From contig CM022679.1 of assembly GCA_012295275.1 (NCBI GenBank), positions 9,944,669-10,008,668 of the forward strand: a stretch of DNA of 64,000 bases, read 5' to 3'. This document shows positions 38,331 through 49,300 of the stretch, in pieces. The notes below the pieces were generated by a model. It did not search any database, had not been told where the DNA came from, and saw only the letters and a program-made list of their open reading frames with translations. Numbering within the stretch: the stretch's first letter is position 1; each line of letters starts with the position of its first letter. The translations under genes and the position numbers were made by a program. The DNA comes from Chrysomallon squamiferum. Its lineage: Eukaryota > Mollusca > Gastropoda > Neomphalida > Peltospiridae.

Positions 38331-41300
38331 ACTCTGCTTAACAATACAAATCGACTATTTAGAATTTTAGAGCATGTTATTTATTTATTTTATTTTTTTA
38401 GGCAAACATCAAAAAGAAAAATGTATTTATATATTTAAAATAAAAATAAAATAATCTTATTATGGTTATTTTGGTAACCACGTTTTTTTTTTTTTTTTTT
38501 TTTTCTTAATCGTAATTTATAAGGTACACGCAACTATCAAATATGTTAGATTGGTTCGTAGATGTATATTAATCCATCAATCCATTCATTCATACTCCAT
38601 AATATATGGGCGTATCCAGGATTTGTTGGAGGGGTTTGTTTGTTTTTCTGATTTATTCTAGGGCGAGGTAAGACGTTTACTGGGTTTGCCGAAACATTTT
38701 CGGTTTGTACAACATAATCAATAAATATAACAAATCGCACCCCATCGCCTTCCATGTAAATATGCCAGTATTTGAATACGCAGTATTCACTTCCAACACT
38801 GAATCGTTCTCTCAATTTGAATAGTCTTATCTTTATTTGAATAAAAATATATCGATTAAACCATTTAATTTACATATATATGAAACCAACATGTACAGAA
38901 CTTACGACGTAAAATATAATCATTGGTTTTATTTATTTTTTTAAATTTATTTATTATTATTATTTGTCTGTGTTGTTTTTCTTGTTGCAGATTTTCGTTT
39001 GTTTACTGCTTGTTTTTATTTATTTATTAGTATTATCATTTGTGTCTGTGTGTATATTTGCACGAATGAAGAAAGAATACATAAACATTAAACGATACCA
39101 CAAAACATTTAGCATTAATGGAACTAAAACATCAGAAACATGTTTTTGAGTAGCCTGTGATGATCAAATAGTGTGTCGATTAGCAGCAAGGAATAATTTC
39201 TTGTATCCCTTTTCTACGACATTCGTATGATATTCGGTGAAGCATTGCTTGGAACAGGGAAGAAGAAGAAAAGACGGTTTCTAAGAAAATATCTGTTCAT
39301 ATAATTTTAATTACAGATAAAAGTAAATGCAGTTGTTTTTATTTAGTTACCTCTACGGCCTTCCACTAAATATCGGTACCATTGTTCACAAGTATTATGA
39401 TGCATTCTAAAATAGTATCAAAGCTGCCATTTAGCTGAGACTTTACCTGGAAATCCATGGCAACCGGCCATAAATAGCTCCTGCCTGCTTCTTCATATTT
39501 TGTATTCTGCTTAGCAGATAATAATATTGTTTTACCAAGAATGTGTGTTTCGTGTTCATTTGTTAAGCGGCAGCATTATCTTAAACGAACACTGAGAAGA
39601 GCTGTCCCGAGTTAAAATCACAGTCAGGTCAATCAGACTATCGACCTCCCCAACTCCAAGAAATGAAGTTTGCTTCCAGTTTTTCCAAGATTTCTTGGAA
39701 CTCTGGGATAACCAGGTTTATCGATTTTCTCGTATGGCTGGAGAACATAGCTATTTATTTTTAGAGCGTATTGTGCAACATACTTATTTTTAATTTATTT
39801 TATTATTATTATTTTTTTTTTAATTAAACGCACAGACCATGTAATACGGAATTAAACATGTTAAAAGAAAGTTTGTTACGTCCAGTTTTATTAGTGTAGA
39901 AACTAAAATTTGAATACATCGTGTAACGTTATCACTGGAGGAATGAAATTATGTTTATACATAGTACTCAAAACAAGTTAAGGGTCGAGTTGTTTTATAA
40001 ATATGTCAGTTTTACAAACATTTATTTTAATAACATTTGTTTTTTTCTTCATAAAATGAGAAAAATTGTCATAGTTAAAATATTAGATTTAGTATTCAAC
40101 TCAAGAAAACAAAAATATTTTCTATGCATATAATGTTAATTTTTAAGAGTGACGATTTGTTATAGATTACTGCAAAATCTGTTTTCACTCCAAGTGTATT
40201 TCCGTACAATAAATATTTATTCATTAACACATAAATAAAATAACTGAATTTTATAAGCTATAAAGATTTATTCCAGCAAAAAAACTTGGGAAATTTTTTG
40301 ATGCATTGCTACATTTCAAATATTTTGCATTATATTTGACAAAATAAAAATGGTCTTAAAACATCATGCAAAATAATGCCAATTATTTGCTGGTTAACTT
40401 TTTTCTTTTTCTTTATTAATTTCCAACGCCAGATGTTGGATTCCTTGATCAACCTTTCTTTTTAAATACATTTTCTCAAGCATGTTTATATATTTTCTGG
40501 TAGACGAAGAACATATTTTAGACTTGTTGATCGTTACGAACTGCCATTCACATGGGTGCCTTTTGCCTTAAATTAATTCCCAAGATTTTGTCACGTGTAA
40601 AATGAGGTCAACAGGTTTTGCTGTAGATTTGAAATGACCTCACTTAAAAATTCATACTTTCAATACAATTTGCTCAACAAAATTTGCTAAAGTGATTCTA
40701 CAGATGCGTTGCAAATCCAGCATATTAAGACTAATCCTCGATACCAAGAGTACAAAATATTCATTACAATAACACATGGTGGTGGCAGCTGCTCCCCTCT
40801 CGTAAAACATGCACTGTTCTCAAACACATCAATGTTTCTATTAATCAGTATTGTTTGCCTCTAGTATTCTGCAAACTAGCCAGTTACAAGCAGAAATAAT
40901 TTTTCAATGCATTCATCCCATGTGAAGGCTGTAACAGCTGCTTTTAATGCCACCACATTGTCAGCCATTTAGTTGCAGGCTGTCACATTCTTCAATAGTT
41001 TGTAGTTTTTCTGTCAACTAACTCGATTAAAAGCTAAATTAGTTATTTGATCATTTCTTTTTTAATTTTAAAAGAACAAATTTGTTATAGCAGCATTTTT
41101 TTTTTTGCACTGCTTTAAAAATTCACCAAATGCCACGTGCTGGTATTCAATGGTCTGTAGTATTATTTTTTTTTTTGATATTAACTAGCTAAGGAATGTT
41201 TTGCCTACAAGTTTAATCTCTTGTAAACAATATTTTTGCCTAAATATATATTAAGTAACTGGAGAAAACATTAACAAGATCTACCATTTCAAGATTTAGC

Positions 41301-42428
41301 TATTTATTTGTATCTATCATTTAACCATTTCAGTGCATTTCTTCCCAGCACCATAATTAATGCTCAATTTGAAAACTCACTAAAAATAAAAAAAACAACC
41401 AAATCTATATTCTGCTTGACACCAATAATTATATATAAAAAGATAAAATAAAAAAGTTTGTAAACTTGAAAAATATATATTTGACAGTGATGAGAAATGG
41501 CTGTGTATGGAGTCCACTAAGTTTTTAGCTACAATCAATGTATATTTAGCATTTTCTACTTGCATACATGATTAATGAATCATACTTAAAATGTATTTGG
41601 TGAAAAAAAGCAGTTAAACTACTTATACCAAAGCTCAAACCTGCATGTGACAAAATCACAAAAGCACACAGCAACTTTCATAATTTATTTAATTAAAAAT
41701 CTTTCAGAGGTAAATAGGTGTAAAATTATCCAGGCAGGTTACCGATTTTCTGACAGGAACTGTTTTCAAAAACCTTTGATAACACTCTGCATTTTCAGAT
41801 TTTAATCATCTACAAGAAAAAGCATTTTCATAAAGCATTCCAATTCCAGTTACGTCAAACACCTCCAGAGTATATAAAAACATTACGAATCTGACACGAG
41901 AAACCTGTGGAAATCACTGTCAATGGGAAAGATCGCATTCAGTTTAAAAACAGGTGGATGTGATGAAGAAGATTCTCTTCCTGGTACTGGTTAAAGGATA
42001 CTCAAAATTTTAAAATATTACAAAAATCAAAGATTAAAAATACGAGATTTCATGTTGCAACTGGTCACAAAACTACTGCCAGTGAAGGTTCAGACAACTG
42101 CAACATGGACAAATATTTTAAAATTCACAAATTTAAAAGTAAATGTTAAAAATTAAAGTTTTTAAAACCTGAAGATTTAATTTTTGGATGATTAAGTTTT
42201 ACTTTTAAAAACGAACTTTAATAATTAAAACTGATACTACAAGTTGACGTGTTAAACTAAACTTTCAGAATTTGTCTTCAGATTGATTAAAATAGATTTA
42301 GTCTTATTTTTTTTTCTTCTAAAAATAAAGACATTACCACAATCTGAAGTAAAACAATCCAAATAGAGGCATTTAAATTTAAAAACTGCAGAAGTTGTTG
42401 GATCGATCAAAATCAGAGCCCTTTCTAC
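38331..42428. other. Intergenic DNA with a decayed coding-like patch
   Basis: Mostly unique AT-rich DNA. Between 40380 and 40970 the minus strand has coding-like pieces broken by stops. One is a 30-codon frame at 40876-40968 beginning MADNVVALKAAVT; another is the block RKYINMLEKMYLKRKVDQG. I do not recognise a family; a decayed transposon or pseudogene is possible. The phrase GGGCGTATCCAGGATTT near 38608 resembles a dispersed repeat. Confidence 0.35.
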
Positions 42429-42643
42429 CCTGCATGTATGACTGGAGAGCTGGTGAAGCATTCAGCACTGCCGATGCAGCTTGTTAGCCTCGACTCAACC
42501 ACAGCAAGACCTCGATTCTCGTAAATCTTGACTTAATTGCTCTCTTATTCTCGTTTAACACCTGCCCAGGATAACCCGCACTGACTGCAGACAGGCACCC
42601 AGCACTGATAACATTACACGTGCCACTAACAACCTCCGCCCTC
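42429..42643 (-). other. Exon-like GC-rich island downstream of SRSF2
   Basis: On the minus strand the island starts after …GGTGTCTAG (acceptor-like) and ends at …CATGCAGG followed by GTAGAA (donor-like). It is 215 nt, lies about 0.8 kb past the SRSF2 stop, and is far GC-richer than its flanks. Stops occur in all frames. Vertebrate SRSF2 controls its own level by splicing in its 3' UTR, which triggers nonsense-mediated decay. This island is in the right place to do the same, but the function is inference. Confidence 0.35.
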
Positions 42644-43424
42644 CTAGACACCAGCAAAGAGGAATAAAAAGTATGGTTAAAAGATGAAGTTTAATGATTT
42701 AACATTTTAATAAACAGCAATGAGTAAGGGTTGAAAAAGCAAATTACAAAAAAAAAACATGATAAAAATAAAAATGTCTAATATGATTGTAATTTAAATA
42801 ACCCAAAATGAACATGTCAGTGAATTTTTTTTTTTTTATATATTTACCACATTAAAACAGATCAAAGAAAAAAGGAAAATAAAATGAAAAAAATTATCAA
42901 ATACACAAGGGGAAAAAGTTTTACATAGAACAATTTCAGCTTCGTGATACCTGTTAACAATCTCAAAAAAAAAAAACATTAGTGTAAATGTCAGTTAGCA
43001 ACAAATACTGTAAAAATTGAAAATTAAAAAAAAAAATGGGTAGGAACAATAATTAGGGAAAACTTGCATTATAATATCAATACTATAAAGCTAAAGAACA
43101 TCTAATAAAAAAAAAATAATACAAGTAAATATCAACGTTCAGAAAGATCTGAACAATACAGTACATTTAGAGATGAAATGTGAACAGTAAATGCTTCCTC
43201 ATCAAAATGAAATAGGAAAAGCATTTTTTTCATGAACAGTACACTGTACCACATAAAATTTGCATTCTGATGAAGCAGAGGTGCCAACCTGTAAACAGTG
43301 TTGCACTGAAATAACTACCATTTTATAATCAGCAAATATTAACCTTTTCAAAACTGGGTGAGTACACCAAGATATGATCATGATGTTATCAACAAGTCTG
43401 GCTCAAGAGAAAAATTTCCATAAT
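42644..43424. other. Probable SRSF2 3' UTR
   Basis: AT-rich sequence directly after the SRSF2 stop codon, with no coding signal and several short poly-A runs (as read on +). No minus-strand AATAAA close to the stop was identified with confidence. Confidence 0.45.
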
Positions 43425-44452
43425 TCAGTCTTTTTCACCACCAGAATGGTCAGATTTAGCTGGTGAACGTGATCTGGAATGTCCACTTTCTTTGCTCTGA
43501 CTTCTGCTACGAGATCGGCTCTGGCTCTTTGGAGTCCTGCTTCTGCTTCTACTGTAAGAACGACTTCTACTTTTTCGTGATCTGCTGTTAGAACGACGGC
43601 GGCGATCTCCTCCTCCTCCTCCTCGTCTGTCTCTGGATCGTGATCTTGATCTGCTTCTAAATGTAATGAAAATATTTTCAATAACTGGAATCGGCACTAC
43701 ATAGTTGACTTTACTGCATTATTTTTATCCAACACCAAAATCAAGGTTAACATTAACAGCATTTTAAAAACTGTAGTTAAGAATTTGGATGTGGTCCATT
43801 AGTAATGACTGAAGGGCCAATATAGGTATACAGCTTAATGCTCTAGTCAGTTTTCTAAATAGCCCAATTTGTAAATATTATTTTCTCACTTTTTATTCCT
43901 TAGCTAAGCCAGATATATAAACAAAAATATTTAGAAAATATTTTTAAAAGACCTCGATACACAACATACAATGCAAAACAGTCCCTTTCGTACAAGCATT
44001 CGCCATTTACATTTAATGCACTGCTATACTGCTTGTAGACACATTTATATATTTTTTTTAGTAAAAAAAGAAGTAAAAAGTAAAACGCACCTGCGATCTC
44101 TGTTGTAACGATTATTATTATTATTCCCTCCACCATAACGCCTGGGTGGACCTCCTCTTCGTGTATCTGGTCTTCCGTACCTAGCTGTCTGAACCCTCAG
44201 TTCCCGGCCATCAAAGATTGCACCATCCATGGAATCCATTGCGTCTTCAGCATCTCTCTTATCATAAAAACGAACAAAGGCAAAGCCCCTGCTTTCGCGT
44301 GTAAAACGATCTCGAGGAATATAGACATCACCCACGTCGCCATATTTTTCAAAAGCTCTTTTTAAATTCTCTGGCGTTGTTCTGTAGGTCAGATTATCAA
44401 CTTTTAGGGAAATCATTCCCTCGGAATTCGGAGGTCCTCTTCCGTAACTCAT
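43425..44452 (-). CDS. SRSF2: SRSF2 (SC35) serine/arginine-rich splicing factor
   Basis: Two coding exons, 44091-44452 and 43425-43656, give 197 aa (human 221). The RRM spans about 14-92 with RNP2 LKVDNL and RNP1 RGFAFVRF, and [11 protein letters not shown] is almost unchanged from human. The glycine/asparagine hinge ([13 protein letters not shown]) leads to an RS domain rich in RSRSRS and ending GGEKD. SRSF2 binds exonic enhancers and recruits U1/U2 components in the nucleus. The proline equivalent to human P95 (RYGRP) keeps the same number. MSYGRG is taken as the start because it matches the family; the frame stays open upstream but that part is 5' UTR. The intron of 434 nt falls at the RRM/RS boundary. 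Confidence 0.96.
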
Positions 44453-44473
44453 CTTGTTTGCTACTGCAAAAAT

Positions 44474-44487
44474 AAAAATATGGCCGA
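44474..44487. promoter_or_regulatory. YY1-like motif in the SRSF2 5' region
   Basis: AAAAATATGGCCGA occurs 22 bp upstream of the SRSF2 ATG. The identical 14-mer recurs at 60975-60988 in the FBF1 5' region. The ATGGC core resembles the YY1 site. Here it lies opposite in direction to the gene. Confidence 0.4.
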
Positions 44488-44518
44488 CTTCTTGTTCGAC
44501 GGGGTGAACAAAGTGCCC

Positions 44519-44528
44519 TCTCGCGAGA
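44519..44528 (-). promoter_or_regulatory. TCTCGCGAGA promoter element upstream of SRSF2
   Basis: A perfect copy of the palindromic decamer TCTCGCGAGA lies 67 bp upstream of the SRSF2 ATG. In vertebrates this element marks housekeeping promoters, where ZBTB33/Kaiso-type factors bind. With a CG-containing palindrome in such AT-rich DNA, chance is unlikely. Confidence 0.6.
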
Positions 44529-45099
44529 AAAATCGTACCAATCAAAAGGACAGAGCGCCCTCTCTTGTTAAAATCTAAACCAATGAAAATAGGCTAATAT
44601 AATATTTACCATTAACTATGCTTAACTAAGCCTCATTCCAAACTTCCAGATTAAGTCGGTTTTATAAAACTATTCATATTATGGCTCAGCGACATTTTTG
44701 TACATTTTCAAGATTGATATTGAAAATATTTATATTTAATGGGTCGATAAAATCGTATTGTTTAGATTTACAGTTTATATATATTTTTTTGTTTCTAAAT
44801 GTATAATTTATTTATAATTATTAGGGTTTTATATCCCAAAAGCTGTAAAAATAATTGGATTTGTAATGGTTACCTGAAAACTCAAACCATGTGAACCCGA
44901 AAATAGTTTAATAAAAATCCATAGTTTCGAAAAAATATAACTAGGTTGATGATGATGATGAAAAATAAATAATAGTGTGTGTGTGTGTGTGAAATATTAA
45001 TAAAGTAAAAAAAAAAAAAAAAAATAAAAACATTTTCTATAACATCGAAAAAATCTTAAAATTTTTTATTTACTAAAATAATTTTATAGAAATCAAAAT

Positions 45100-45290
45100 C
45101 AAACACTATGCCATGGCCGTATCTAGACTCTTTTTGAAATAAGACAAAAACACTTAATCGGTGCAAAGCAAAGCGTTGCAAAAATATTTAGGCGAGTGGT
45201 CTGGGGCTGCCTAAGGCCGTATGAAGCTCCGATTTGAAAGACGCAAAAAATCCATGATTCTAGCCATTTATATTTTTAAAATAATTTTTT
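45100..45290. repeat. Probable dispersed-repeat fragment
   Basis: A GC-richer patch containing CATGGCCGTATCTAGACTC, then GCAAAGCGTTGCAAAA and GGTCTGGGGCTGCC. It has no open frame and sits abruptly in AT-rich DNA. Its wording resembles dispersed invertebrate repeats (compare GGGCGTATCCAGG at 38608). Family unassigned. Confidence 0.3.
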
Positions 45291-45735
45291 TGCGTGTGTG
45301 TAAATCGTCATTTGCCTCGATATAGTTGTCATGTATGCAAACGCTAATTTTTGAGACTAGAACTGCCTTTAAGAATGTGGTATTAAAAGATCAGTTGCCG
45401 AGAGAGAAACATTTTTTTTTTTTTTTTTTTAGTTTGTTGCAGAATATTTTCTGTGATTGTCAGTTACACAGATTATATAATTCATTAAAATGCTTTTTTT
45501 TTTTTTTTTAAATTATTTTTTTAACTTTATTTATTTAGGTCACAATTATTACTATTCATCTTGAAATAAATTTATAGTTTAAACAGTTTAAATGATCAAA
45601 GAAATAAGTAATTTATTTTCAGACTTGTCAAACGTGTAACAAAATTAATAATTTCAAAATAGTAATAAATATTCAGACCATTAAAAAAATGTTATACGCG
45701 GCCAAAAATATAAAGGGCATATTTCTGATTAAGAG

Positions 45736-45774
45736 CACATTTCTAAGTAAGGTATTACCTTACTTACAAATATG
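45736..45774. repeat. Near-perfect palindrome (fold-back)
   Basis: TAAGTAAGGTA (45744-45754) and TACCTTACTTA (45756-45766) form 11-bp perfect arms around one base. Extended outward to about 20 bp per arm there are only about two mismatches. The flanks include GGCCATAACTTTCC, a phrase common in molluscan repeats. It may be a remnant of a MITE-like element. Confidence 0.6.
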
Positions 45775-46419
45775 CTTTCCGTTAATAACGTTCAAGGGCC
45801 ATAACTTTCCTATGATCGAATAGCCCATATTTCAGAGTTAACTATTCATTTTTGCACATAATTTATTATTATTATTTATCTGAAAAAGATTATGACAAAA
45901 ATAGTATTTTATTTTTACTTCAAAAATATTCTGAATAGACAATCATGTCTCATTTTATACAGCTTGTACACTTCATTCTTCAGTGCTCACAGAACAATGG
46001 AGAATGGCATCTATTCATTAAACACTGACATTACGTAACATGAACAGACAATGAAACGTTTTAATTACTCGATATTATGCAATTTAAACTGGTTTTATTA
46101 CTCAATAGTCTGGATTATAAGTAATGCATTTAACTGAAAAATACAATTCAGTGTGACACATTTAGTAAAGAAAACATCAGATTACTTTAGTGTACATACA
46201 ATGTAAAATTAAAATTTAAAATCTCTTGTCAATTACCATCCAAAATTTTATTGTACATACTGTGTTTCAAGCTTTTCATTAACATTTAAAAAAGACCAAA
46301 AAATTAAACAAAAAATATTAATAATTTTCTTTACTATTTAAATAGTCACATACATCATTCATTAACAGTTTTAATTATAAGAACAAAACAAAACAAAAAA
46401 TGTATGTTTTCATAATTGT

Positions 46420-46425
46420 TTTATT
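46420..46425 (-). promoter_or_regulatory. Polyadenylation signal of RPL34
   Basis: AATAAA on the minus strand begins only about 6 nt after the RPL34 stop codon. Very short 3' UTRs are usual for ribosomal protein mRNAs. Confidence 0.6.
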
Positions 46426-46430
46426 TTCAG

Positions 46431-48206
46431 TTATTTCTTTGATGCTTCCTGGGCTTTCAATACACGAACAACAATCTTCTGCTCTTCAATCAAGAAAGCT
46501 CTGATTATTCTAGACAAGGAAAAAGAAGAAGAAAATGACTTAACAAATCCATTTATTTACTAACAGATTTCATAGTCGTTGGTCACAAACTGTCCACATT
46601 TAACCATTTAATGCAAAAATCTAAATATTCTTTACTTCACCTGTTTGGTAAAACAAGTACATCAAAGTGTTTTATAATTAATATCTTAATTACTGTAGTT
46701 TACAGGCTTTAAATTCTTGGTTTAAAATGCAATGCCAACAAAATATTTATTAACATTAATGCTTTTATTGTTGAGGAAGCCAAAAGGTTTCAAAACATAC
46801 ATCTGCCTGTAGTCTGTACAAATTAAAACAGTATTAAACAAATTAAAACTGACAAATGTTTGACCTTTCATTTGTTTAGTTTTTTAAAATGGTATTTACC
46901 TTTCTCTGACACATTTGTGGCATCTAGATCCTCCATAGGCTCTTGTGACAGTCTTATGTCGTTTGGACATGGACATCAACTGAAGAGGGCGTGCTGCTGT
47001 GATCTTAAACAATTTCCAATTAAAAAATATATCACTGAAATACTAAAGTAGCTACATGTCCTTTTGTATCTTTTCAACAATCCTTGCAGCATGTACTAAA
47101 GTCTTCACGTTATTATCGGTTTGCTTTCATTTCTTTAAAGATACTTTGGGCATTTGTGAAGTGAAATGGTGAAAAAAAAAAAGTTTCAAACATTACAGAT
47201 CAAAATCTGGTAAAGGTCAATTTGTTAATAATTTATTGAACAGTTATTTCTTGAAATATACTTACACCACTAAGTTTTCTTTTACAATCACCACATTTTG
47301 GGACATTACCAAGTTTTTTTATGTATAAATATACAAGTTTGCCACCTATAAAGAAAAAAAGTATTCAAAACTGAAATGACATATTTGTACAGCATACTTG
47401 ACTTACATCAGTTACAATGGCAAGTTCATCTATTACATTCACATTCAATGCACACAACTTTAAATAAACTAACTAAATAACTTATTACTTCACTGAAAAA
47501 TAAATTTGATTTATCAATTTAATGGTTTGGCATATTTTTAATCTTTAAAGCATTACATAAAATTAGAATTGCACCAAGATTTCATTAACTAAAAGTTTAA
47601 AATAATAAGTAAATAAATAAATATATAAAATCTTAGCATTTTGTACTTACCAGGAGTTTTAGAACTATTTCAGCAGCAGGTATATAAAAGAAACAATTAA
47701 AATGATCAATAATGCATTCTGGTAGATATGTTATTTTTATACTTTCATAACTGATTAATATTTTCAAAGATTTTAATAATATACAATAATAAACAACAAT
47801 TCACATCCATATTGTTGTATTCCCTCAACGTTATAAACATTAAATGATCATCAGATTGTAAAAATAATTTTAAAAATAATACATAATAAAACACATTTCA
47901 AATTACAATTTATAACTTTAATCTTTAAATAACCTGTAAAAACATACAACCTTTGGAAAGGACACTGATATTTAACTATTAATAAATTATAAAACATTCA
48001 AAACTGAATATCAAATAGTAATCCTTTTCATAGAAGAATAAATAAAGAATGAAAGGTTTATTTAGACCAGTTGGGTGAAGCTGATGTATCAAACAAAGTA
48101 TCAACTGCACTTTATTTAACAAGTAATAAATGAAAACATACACTCTTCTACGGTTGGATTTGGTATTGTAGGAGAGTCTCCTTCTGAATGTTAATCTCTG
48201 TGCCAT
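46431..48206 (-). CDS. RPL34: 60S ribosomal protein L34 (eL34)
   Basis: Five coding exons, 48142-48206, 47651-47664, 47266-47345, 46900-47003 and 46431-46509, give 113 aa (human 117). The start [15 protein letters not shown], the zinc-ribbon cysteines C44-x2-C47 and C81-x2-C84, [12 protein letters not shown] and [18 protein letters not shown] all match eL34. The protein is a structural component of the large ribosomal subunit. The second exon is a 14-nt microexon encoding the core of SKTPG. It is required to keep the frame and uses donor GTATGT from exon 1. The ATG immediately follows an acceptor (…TTTTTGTAG), so the 5' UTR is in a separate upstream exon. Confidence 0.96.
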
Positions 48207-49239
48207 CTACAAAAAAAAAAAAAAAAATTAACAATAAAAGATTCAAACAAAAAAAGTATACTGTAAAAACAATGATACATGCTCAAAAAAACAAAACAAG
48301 CAGTAGCTTATGTTACATGGAAATTAACTGTATATTCCTAAAAAATAATAATTTAAATTTATGTTTTCTGTTCATGCAATACTGACAGAGCTTTATACTG
48401 CCATCTTTACTATCAAGTAGGAAATAAATTAACTACAGTGATATTAACATTCTGATTTTACTATTATGTTATAAAAAAAAATGAAAGACCCAAAAACCAT
48501 TACACCAGTTAAAAGTAATCTATGATGTTAATATCTTTATATTGTTTAATGTGACAAGTCATCATAGATTTTTTTTTTTTTTTTAAATAATTTTTTAATA
48601 TTATATTTGAAGTGTCAAATATGAAAAACAAAACAAATAACAGCAAAATAAACAAAACATTAACTTGTGCTATCAAAGCTTGGATCTTAACTGCAAAGTT
48701 ACTATCAAAAGTTAACCATTTACATTTTAAAACTGAAAGTAAAAGACAATTATTTTTGACAATTTATATATAATAGTCACTTAAATTACTTGTTATTATT
48801 ATAATTATTTGTTATTCTCACTGTAAAGACGTAAACCCTATTTAGTATTTACGGAACTCTGATCAGTGATTTACACTGATTTAGCTATTACTAATTCCGA
48901 CTATAACTCAGTTAAAATAGTAGTAATAATCAATTAAACACTGTAATCAATTTTATTAACGATCATACGTTTCAAATGCCAAATTTGTGTCATTAATTTA
49001 ATTTCGGAATGTGCTGGTTGTGGAAATGTAATATACTTTAACAAGTAACAAAAACTTTAATGTTGATACTTATTAATTATTACTAGACATGAGTAGATGA
49101 TGTTTCATTCACATTTTATATAAATAAATATTACATTAGGAACCTAAATATATTTGTATTTTGAATATCTAAACGCACTACGAGTAAATGACAATGTATT
49201 TTCTTTAGATAGAATGTCTCAATATGACCGATTACAACG
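48207..49239. other. RPL34 first intron (inferred)
   Basis: AT-rich sequence between the RPL34 start exon and its probable non-coding first exon. It includes poly-A/T runs. No gene is visible. Confidence 0.5.
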
Positions 49240-49300
49240 GATTACGAAAAGCAGGTTCCAACCTTTGCACAAACTAACAAGAAAAGACCGATTCCGGAAG
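49240..49300 (-). promoter_or_regulatory. Probable RPL34 transcription start with TOP tract and ETS site
   Basis: On the minus strand CTTCCGGAA (an ETS/GABP-type site, 49292-49300) is followed by GGTCTTTTCTTG. A transcript starting at about 49286 would begin CTTTTCTTG, a 5' terminal oligopyrimidine tract. ETS sites and TOP starts are typical of ribosomal protein genes. The RPL34 start exon lies about 1.1 kb downstream and needs such a non-coding first exon. Donor choice (CAAAG|GTTGGA or TTTTC|GTAATC) is uncertain. Confidence 0.45.

Larger units (their letters stand above)
44529..46419. other. SRSF2-RPL34 spacer with decayed repeats
   Basis: No gene is visible. The spacer holds a GT patch (about 44971-44990), poly-A and poly-T runs, a repeat-like stretch at 45100-45290 and a near-palindrome at 45736-45774. 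The left end is presumably the SRSF2 promoter. Confidence 0.5.

Noticed and set aside
38546-38815. 89-codon minus-strand open frame
   Set aside because: No family resemblance and no splice context; it overlaps a repeat-like phrase.
43403-43681. Alternative minus-strand frame over SRSF2 exon 2 (Glu/Asp-rich)
   Set aside because: Out-of-frame shadow of the RS domain; the RS frame joins exon 1 correctly.
44453-44545. N-terminal extension of SRSF2 in the open frame
   Set aside because: SRSF2 proteins begin MSYGR; the extra residues are 5' UTR and lack conservation.
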